A DNA stretch of 64,000 nucleotides. It comes from JALYXV01 sp963791545. Its GTDB lineage: Bacteria > Actinomycetota > Acidimicrobiia > Acidimicrobiales > Palsa-688. Both the position numbers and the translations under genes were made by a program. The stretch is from positions 124,001 to 188,000 of the forward strand of contig CAWBSR010000009.1 of the NCBI GenBank assembly GCA_963791545.1, given 5' to 3'. This document shows, one piece after another, positions 58,712 through 64,000 of the stretch. The first letter of the stretch is position 1. The number at the start of each line of letters is the position of its first letter. A model generated the notes under the pieces. That model saw only the letters and a program-made list of their open reading frames with translations. It did not search any database and was not told where the DNA came from.

Positions 58712-58727
58712 GGCGCCAGCCGGCGCC
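58712..58727. promoter_or_regulatory. Palindrome GGCGCC-AGCC-GGCGCC between importer and sensor kinase
   Basis: Two identical self-palindromic hexamers 4 bp apart, in the 112-bp gap of the divergent importer and two-component genes. Candidate binding site for the CitB/DcuR-type regulator encoded nearby; may equally be chance in GC-rich DNA. Confidence 0.35.
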
Positions 58728-58782
58728 CGGTAGTGAGCATTCATCGACGTTCTGCTCAAAAAGATCATTTGGAGTGACCTTG

Positions 58783-60432
58783 GTGCTCCCACGGAAGCGG
58801 ACCCTCGCGGCGCAGATCCTCGTTGGGCAACTCATCGTGTTGGTACTCACGGTGGGAGTGGGTTTCGGGTTCTACACCCAGTCCGTTCGTCATCGGCTGG
58901 ACCGGCAGTACGAGCAGCGGGCGCTCGCCATCGCCGAGGCGACCGCGGCCATGCCGACGTTGCAACAGGCCCTGGCGGCTGGCGACCCGGACAAGATCAT
59001 TCCAGCCTTGGCTGCCGATGTCAGCCGGCGCACCGGGGCGTCGTATGTCGTCGTGATCGACCGCCAAGGGGTGCGCCATTCCCATCCCAACCAGGCCCTG
59101 GTGGGGCAGCGGGTGGAGGAGCCGGTGATGGCGCTCGATGGTCGAGGCCACGTCCGGATTGACCGGGGGAACACCGGCGTGTCCGCCAACGGTATCGCCC
59201 CGCTGTCAGGCCCCGACGGCGTGGTGATCGGCGAGGTGTCGGTGGGAGTTCCGGACCGCCAGGTCTCCAGCGAGGTGTGGTCGGAGATCCTCGGGCTGCT
59301 CGCCTACGCCGGGATCGGGCTGGCGGTCGGTGCCGTCATCGCCTGGGGGCTGGCCCGCCGGCTGAAGCGCAGCACCTTCGGGCTGGAACTGGACGAGATC
59401 GCGGCCCTGGTGCAGGAACGGGAGGCGACCCTCCACGGCATCCGCGAAGGGGTGGTGGCGGTCGACCCGTCCGGTCGGGTGACGCTGATAAACGACCAGG
59501 CCCATCAGTTGCTGCACACCACGCCGGCCGCGGTCGGCAAGAGGATCGAGGAGTTGTTCCCCGAGGGGGGCCGGCTGGCCGACGTCTTCCGCGGTGCCAC
59601 CGAAGGCGACGACCAGGTAGTGCTGGTCGACGATCGCTGCCTGATTGTCAACACCATGCCCGTCGCGCACCAGTCCAAAGACCTGGGATCGGTGGTCACC
59701 CTTCGAGACCGCACCGAGGTCGAGCAGGCGTTGCGGGAACTCGACGATGTGCGGGGCCTGACCGACGCCCTGCGGGCTCAGCAGCACGAGTTCTCCAATC
59801 GCATGCACACCCTGGCCGGGTTGCTGGAGTTGGGTCACTACGACGACGCCATGTCCTACCTGAGCGACGTGAGCGGGGCCACCGCGGGACTGGCCGAGTG
59901 GCTCCATGCCCGGATCAACAGCCCAGTGGTGGTAGCGCTGGTCGCGGCCAAGACGACGGTGGCACTGGAACGGGGCGTCACCCTGACAGTGGCCGAGGAT
60001 TCCCGGCTAGAGGCGACGAGCGAACCGGTGCCGGCGTTGGTTTCCATCCTCGGCAACCTGATCGACAACGCCATCGATGCCGCCCTGGAAGGGTCGTCGC
60101 CCGCCGGGGTGACGGTGCGCTTCCTCCAAGACGAGGACCAGACCGTCATCGAGGTGACCGACACCGGGCCGGGCATCCAGGCGCCCGACAAGCAGGCGAT
60201 CTTCCGGGACGGGTTTTCCACCAAGCAGGCCCGGCCGGGCAGCCGCCGGGGGTTGGGCCTGGCCTTGACGGGCCAGCTGGTCAAGCGGCTGGGTGGGTCC
60301 ATCACGGTCCGGGACACCGCCGCCACCACCTTCACGGTGACACTCCCCCGCCGGGCCGTGGTGGCCACGCCCGGTCCGGACACGATGCCTGCCGCGGTGC
60401 CTGCCGCGACGCCTGCCGCGATGCCGCGGTGA
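58783..60432 (+). CDS. Sensor histidine kinase, CitA/DcuS type
   Basis: 549 residues from GTG 58783 with GGAG 8 nt upstream (GTG 58774 is an alternative). Membrane helix (8-30), extracellular sCache/PDC-like sensor domain (35-165; SYVVVIDRQGVRHSHP, GPDGVVIGEVSVGVP), second helix (169-190), PAS domain (205-310), phospho-acceptor LRAQQHEFSNRMHTLAGLL with His335, then N box NLIDNAIDAA and G boxes DTGPGI and RRGLGLAL. The family senses citrate or C4-dicarboxylates directly. Pro/Ala repeat tail. Stop overlaps the regulator's start. Confidence 0.94.
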   Translation: MLPRKRTLAAQILVGQLIVLVLTVGVGFGFYTQSVRHRLDRQYEQRALAIAEATAAMPTLQQALAAGDPDKIIPALAADVSRRTGASYVVVIDRQGVRHSHPNQALVGQRVEEPVMALDGRGHVRIDRGNTGVSANGIAPLSGPDGVVIGEVSVGVPDRQVSSEVWSEILGLLAYAGIGLAVGAVIAWGLARRLKRSTFGLELDEIAALVQEREATLHGIREGVVAVDPSGRVTLINDQAHQLLHTTPAAVGKRIEELFPEGGRLADVFRGATEGDDQVVLVDDRCLIVNTMPVAHQSKDLGSVVTLRDRTEVEQALRELDDVRGLTDALRAQQHEFSNRMHTLAGLLELGHYDDAMSYLSDVSGATAGLAEWLHARINSPVVVALVAAKTTVALERGVTLTVAEDSRLEATSEPVPALVSILGNLIDNAIDAALEGSSPAGVTVRFLQDEDQTVIEVTDTGPGIQAPDKQAIFRDGFSTKQARPGSRRGLGLALTGQLVKRLGGSITVRDTAATTFTVTLPRRAVVATPGPDTMPAAVPAATPAAMPR

Positions 60433-61124
60433 TCCGCACCCTGATCGTCGACGACGACTTCCGGGTGGCCGATATTCACGCCCAATACGTCGCCAAGGTG
60501 CCCGGCTACGAGGTGGTGGGCCTGGCCCACACCGCGGCCGCGGCCCGCCAGGCGGTGACCGACCTGCGACCACACCTGCTGCTGCTCGACTTATACCTCC
60601 CCGACGAGCACGGCGTCTCGCTGCTGCGCAGCCTCCGGGAGGGGCTTCGCCAGGGGGTTGACTCTCGGCCCGATGCCATCGTGATAACCGCGGCCAGGGA
60701 CATGGCCAATGTGCGGGCCGCGATGCAACTCGGGGCCGTGCACTACCTGGTCAAGCCATTTCGCTTCGCCAGCCTGGCCGAACGCCTCAACGCCTACCGC
60801 GCCATGTGCGAGCGGACCAGGAACGTGGTCGAGGCCGACCAGTCGGAGGTCGACGCCCTGTTCGGAATGCTGCGCGCCACTCCGGCCAAGACGTTGCCCA
60901 AGGGCCAGTCCGTTCCCACCATGGCGTTGGTCCGGCAGGCCGTCACTGACGCTGAAGACGACATTTCCGCCGCCGAAGTGGCCGATCTGGTAGGTATAAG
61001 CCGGCCCACCGCGCAGCGCTATCTGGCCCAGTTGGTCCACGACGGGGTGGTGGAGCTGCGGCTGCGCTACGGCTCGACCGGCCGCCCCGAGCATCGGTAC
61101 CAACTGGCCCGCCTGGCCCGCTGA
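60429..61124 (+). CDS. Response regulator, CitB/DcuR type
   Basis: 231 residues from GTG 60429, overlapping the kinase stop (GTGA). Receiver domain with acidic pair VDDD (7-10), phospho-acceptor LLLLDLYLPD (Asp54), conserved Thr/Ser at VITAARD and Lys in HYLVKPF. The C-terminal helix-turn-helix, ISAAEVADLVGISRPTAQRYL, and VELRLRYGSTGRPEHRY form the CitB-type output domain. Expected to activate the divergent importer and/or the CoA-transferase/CoA-lyase operon in response to a carboxylate. Confidence 0.94.
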   Translation: MIRTLIVDDDFRVADIHAQYVAKVPGYEVVGLAHTAAAARQAVTDLRPHLLLLDLYLPDEHGVSLLRSLREGLRQGVDSRPDAIVITAARDMANVRAAMQLGAVHYLVKPFRFASLAERLNAYRAMCERTRNVVEADQSEVDALFGMLRATPAKTLPKGQSVPTMALVRQAVTDAEDDISAAEVADLVGISRPTAQRYLAQLVHDGVVELRLRYGSTGRPEHRYQLARLAR

Positions 61125-61190
61125 GCCCGAGCCTGGGGCCGGCGATCATGACCGCCTGAAGACCCCGGAGCGGTGTGAACGCCCGGCCGG

Positions 61191-62009
61191 CTACGCCGGT
61201 CGCGGCTGGTAAGGGAAGCCGACCGCGGCCAGATCGAGCAGGCGGCGCGCCCGCTCCGCCACGGGGAGGTCGACGAATTCGCCGCTCGGGAGTCGCAGCG
61301 CTTCGCCTCGGGCCTGCTCGAACGCGGCCACGACGCCGCGGGCCCATTCGACCTCATGACGGGAAGGGGTGAACACCTCGTGAATGATCGGGAGCTGGCG
61401 TGGGTGGATTGCCGACTTGCCGAAGAACCCGAGCGAGCGGGCGAACTGGGCTTGGTCGCGCAGGCCGGCGTCGTCGTCGATGTGCGGGTAGACCCCGTCG
61501 ACAGGCGGGTCGAGCCCGGCGGCCCGGGAGCTGAGCACCAGGTGGGAACGCACGTACAAGGTGTGCAGGTTGTCGCTCCCGGCGTTGAGGTCGCGTTGCA
61601 GGTCGACTCCGCCCATGGACAGGTGCCGGACGCCGGCGACCGAGGCGATCTGTTGGGCCGCCAGCACGCCCCGGGCGGTCTCGATGGCGCAGATGAGGGG
61701 CGTGCCCGGGGCGCGAGCGGCAACCCAACCGACATCATCGGCCGACTCGACCTTGGGGATCCTGATCCCGGCGGCCCGGTCGGCGATGGCGTCGAGGTCG
61801 GCGGCACAGGCTCGGCTGCCTGCCGGGTTCACCCGGACCCAGGCGAGATGGTCGGCCAGAACCTCCCTGACCATGCTCCGCGCCGTCGCCTTGTCATCGG
61901 GTGGCACGGCATCTTCCAGGTCCAGTATGACGGCGTCGGCGCCCGCCCCGAAGACCTTCTGGAGCAGCTTGGCGTTGTGGCCGGGGGCGAACAGGTAACT
62001 GCGATACAT
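61191..62009 (-). CDS. HpcH/HpaI-family CoA-ester lyase (CitE-like)
   Basis: 272 residues. YRSYLFAPGHNAKLLQKVF start, GADAVILDLEDAVPPDDK (metal-binding Asp region), WVRVNPAGS, LICAIETARGVLAAQQIA with the metal Glu, and SKSAIHPRQL-like GKSAIHPRQLPIIHEVF. Matches malyl-/citramalyl-/citryl-CoA lyases, which split an acyl-CoA into acetyl-CoA and an oxoacid. ATG overlaps the CoA-transferase stop by one base (TGATG), so the two act in sequence: activation to the CoA thioester, then cleavage. Confidence 0.93.
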   Translation of the reverse strand: MYRSYLFAPGHNAKLLQKVFGAGADAVILDLEDAVPPDDKATARSMVREVLADHLAWVRVNPAGSRACAADLDAIADRAAGIRIPKVESADDVGWVAARAPGTPLICAIETARGVLAAQQIASVAGVRHLSMGGVDLQRDLNAGSDNLHTLYVRSHLVLSSRAAGLDPPVDGVYPHIDDDAGLRDQAQFARSLGFFGKSAIHPRQLPIIHEVFTPSRHEVEWARGVVAAFEQARGEALRLPSGEFVDLPVAERARRLLDLAAVGFPYQPRPA

Positions 62010-63250
62010 CAGACGACGCCTTGGGCTTGAAGCCGGGCCAGTTTGTCGCCGTCGATTCCGAGCAACTCGGAGTAGACCGCCTCGTTGTCCTGTCCCAGAC
62101 GGCGGCCGCTGAAGCGGATGCCACCGGGGGTCTCGGCCAAGCGAAACATGACGTTCTGCATGCGTAGTGGCCCTAGGTCCTCGTCGTCGACGGTAGTGAT
62201 GGCGTGGCGCGCCGCGACCTGGGGGTCGGCCATGAGCTGTTCCACGTCATAGATCGGCGCTAGTGCCGCCCCTGCCGCCTCGAAGGCGCGGATCACGTCG
62301 TCGGAGTCGCGCTCGCGGATCCACCCGGCGACGACCGCGTCGATCAGGTCGCCATGTCGGACCCTCTCACTGGCGGAAGCGAACCACGGTTGCTCGGCGA
62401 TGTCGGGGCGGCCGGCCAGTCGCATTACCCGGTCGGCGACCGACGTGGTGCTGGCCGACACCGCCACCCATCGGCTGTCCCGGGTCAGGTAGACGTTGCG
62501 GGGAGCGTTGTTGGATGATCGGTTCCCGTGCCGGCCGAGGACGATGCCCAGCTGGTCGTAGACGCTCGGGCCGGGCCCCAAGATGCCGAGCAGCGGCTCC
62601 AGCAGTGACATGTCAATGACCTGGCCCCGGCCGTCGCCGATGTCCCGCCGGTAGAGGGCCAGCATGACCGCGAACGCCCCGGCCACCCCAGCCACGCCGT
62701 CAGCCAGCCCGAAGGGCGGAAGGGTGGGAGGACCGTCCTCCGGGCCGCACTGATGGGCGAAGCCGGACATGGCCTCGGCCAGGGTCCCGAACGCTCGTCG
62801 CTGAGCGTACGGTCCCGTCTGGCCGAAGCCAGTGACGCGCAACATGACCAGACCAGGGTTGACCCGGAACAGTTCGTCGGGCCCCAACTGCCACCGTTCC
62901 ATCACGCCGGGCCGGAAGTTCTCTATCAGCACGTCGGCGTGCTCGACCAGGCGACGCAGAATCTCCCGACCCTGCTGGTGGCCGACGTTCAGCGTCACGG
63001 TCCGCTTGTTGCGGGAGATGACTTTCCACCACAAACCGTGGCCATTCTTGTCGTGGCCGTGAGCCCGAGCCGGGTCGCCCCGCGGGTGTTCGACCTTGAC
63101 CACCTCGGCGCCATAGTCGCCTAGCAACATGGCGGTGATGGGCGCCGCGTACACCGTTCCCAGGTCCAGCACCCGCATGCCGTGCAGCGGCCCGGGACCC
63201 CCGTCACCGACCGGGTAGGGGTCCGTCTCCCCATAGGTTTCTTCTGTCAC
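62009..63250 (-). CDS. CaiB/BaiF (family III) CoA-transferase
   Basis: 413 residues from GTG 63248-63250 with GGGGAG ahead. Family III blocks: LHGMRVLDLGTVYAAPITAMLLGDYGAEVVKVE (Asp-Leu-Gly strand), NKRTVTLNV, VLIENFRPGVMERW, VMLRVTGFGQTGPY, and GRGQVIDMSLLEP. The catalytic Asp should lie in the FGLADGVAGVAGA block. Candidate activities: malate, citramalate, itaconate or another dicarboxylate CoA-transferase, given the CitE-like lyase behind it and the CitA/CitB-type system facing it (inference). Confidence 0.93.
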   Translation of the reverse strand: MTEETYGETDPYPVGDGGPGPLHGMRVLDLGTVYAAPITAMLLGDYGAEVVKVEHPRGDPARAHGHDKNGHGLWWKVISRNKRTVTLNVGHQQGREILRRLVEHADVLIENFRPGVMERWQLGPDELFRVNPGLVMLRVTGFGQTGPYAQRRAFGTLAEAMSGFAHQCGPEDGPPTLPPFGLADGVAGVAGAFAVMLALYRRDIGDGRGQVIDMSLLEPLLGILGPGPSVYDQLGIVLGRHGNRSSNNAPRNVYLTRDSRWVAVSASTTSVADRVMRLAGRPDIAEQPWFASASERVRHGDLIDAVVAGWIRERDSDDVIRAFEAAGAALAPIYDVEQLMADPQVAARHAITTVDDEDLGPLRMQNVMFRLAETPGGIRFSGRRLGQDNEAVYSELLGIDGDKLARLQAQGVV

Positions 63251-63491
63251 TGCCCGGCTCCCCACGTTCGTCAGGTCCCGCTGGTCGGTCGAATGCTCCG
63301 GGGAAGACGGTATGAAAAGCACGGAGGACGAGGATCCTTGTGTGACATAGAGCCGGTATTGAACATTGATTGCCGTTGTGCTCATAAGCCTCGAAGGCCG
63401 GCTGGCTATCAGCCGACGTCGCCCCGACGGCGAAGAACCGTTGGAACGGAGGTACGACGCTACCGAGGGCATAGGAGGTGTGTTCTCCCCC

Positions 63492-64000
63492 ATGCGGCAT
63501 AAAGATGCGACCCGGCCAGTTTGCACGTCGCGGAATCCCGCCAGTGAGGGCAGGAGACGTCGGGGGCGGGGGCGGTTGATCGCAACGCTGGTGCTGGTCG
63601 CCGTGGTGGCTGGCGCGGTGGGATATCTGGTGGGCCGGCAGCGTCACAGCACGACCAACGCGTCCCCGACGAGCGGCTCGAAGGGCACTTCCTCGAACAC
63701 GAGCGCCACGGCGGCGCCGGCCACGGGCACGGTGTATCTCGAGAGCAACATTGCTCAGCCCAACGCCAATACGATCATCGCCTATACCTACCGCGAAGGC
63801 GGCAACCTTCGCCCCCTGCAGGTCGCCGAATACCGGACGGGTGGCGCGGGATCGGCCGACCTCACCGACTCGGGGGTACTCGACGCCGACCAGCACATCA
63901 TTGTCAGCCGACAACAAGCTGCTTTTCGCCGTCAATCAGGGGTCAGATTCCATCGCGGTGTTGGTGCCGATCCCGGTCGCCCGCGACCTCAACCCCATTG
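63492..64000 (+). CDS. Membrane-anchored lactonase/propeller-like protein, frameshifted and cut by window end
   Basis: From ATG 63492: Arg-rich lead, one membrane helix (RLIATLVLVAVVAGAVGYL), a Ser/Thr/Ala linker, then VYLESNIAQPNANTIIAYTY and LRPLQVAEYRTGGAGSADL, the first blade of lactonase-type beta-propellers. At about 63903-63906 the frame breaks: the continuation SADNKLLFAVNQGSDSIAVL is only read in the next frame, consistent with loss of two bases or gain of one. The gene is either a pseudogene or carries a sequencing error; it continues beyond the window. Confidence 0.7.
   Translation, partial: MRHKDATRPVCTSRNPASEGRRRRGRGRLIATLVLVAVVAGAVGYLVGRQRHSTTNASPTSGSKGTSSNTSATAAPATGTVYLESNIAQPNANTIIAYTYREGGNLRPLQVAEYRTGGAGSADLTDSGVLDADQHIIVSRQQAAFRRQSGVRFHRGVGADPGRPRPQPH

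Noticed and set aside
1..64000. tRNA, rRNA, riboswitch and prophage/integrase features
   Set aside because: Read on both strands, no cloverleaf, rRNA stretch, known riboswitch core, phage gene or attachment repeat could be supported.

Overview
The window is GC-rich, densely packed bacterial DNA with many GTG starts and stop/start overlaps. The gene content points to an actinobacterium (Actinomycetota). Indicators are a BioB/BsaP pair, a DUF4032 kinase-like protein next to a SugABC-type importer, a resuscitation-promoting-factor-like protein, F420-type enzymes (luciferase-like and DDN-like), bacterial Ku and DUF2630. An uncultured soil lineage such as Acidimicrobiia is my inference; no rRNA or tRNA gene is visible to test it. 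Layout: 1-6346 (minus) is a LpqY/SugABC-like sugar importer (binding lipoprotein, two permeases, ATPase) followed by a DUF4032 kinase-like gene and the start of a GH13 glucosidase. 6529-10000 holds small housekeeping genes (GNAT, DUF2630, LOG-family protein) and a DHA2 exporter. 10026-13166 is a tyrosine/homogentisate catabolic locus (HmgA divergent from FahA, then an IclR regulator). 13176-15506 is a STAND-like NTPase facing a small repeat-motif protein. The most striking region is 15750-23832 on the minus strand. Seven tightly overlapping genes (cupin, methionyl-tRNA-synthetase-like enzyme, FAD oxidase, lysine/ornithine N-hydroxylase, ATP-grasp ligase, MFS transporter, second ATP-grasp ligase) look like a pathway that makes an N-N bond by the hydrazinoacetic-acid route known from s56-p1 and triacsin. 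Here the cupin and MetRS-like parts are separate genes, and tailoring is by ATP-grasp ligases rather than NRPS modules. 24009-28268 has an isoaspartyl-peptidase, an AraC/VOC pair, Ku and a secreted propeller-like lipoprotein. 28415-32465 has a DUF1272 remnant, acetoacetyl-CoA synthetase, and a NifU-like/BioB/BsaP biotin operon. 32569-47628 is mostly single-function genes: esterase, Rpf-like protein, YceI/MarR pair with two perfect operators, sirtuin, sulfite-oxidase-like pair, PurU, DinB, flavin/F420 enzymes, and a second protein carrying the same LRDAL peptide motif as the one at 15147. 47652-52220 is a ribose-type sugar importer in which the binding protein is fused in frame to the double ATPase, plus a ROK kinase. 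52549-54266 is a two-gene module: a 16-Cys-per-50-residue tandem-repeat secreted protein and a membrane-anchored double thioredoxin. 54540 is a GH13 gene that lost its catalytic centre. 55798-63250 is an NMT1/SsuA-type importer, a CitA/DcuS-type two-component system and a CoA-transferase/CoA-lyase pair, together suggesting uptake and CoA-dependent breakdown of an organic acid. The window ends inside a frameshifted membrane-anchored propeller-like gene.
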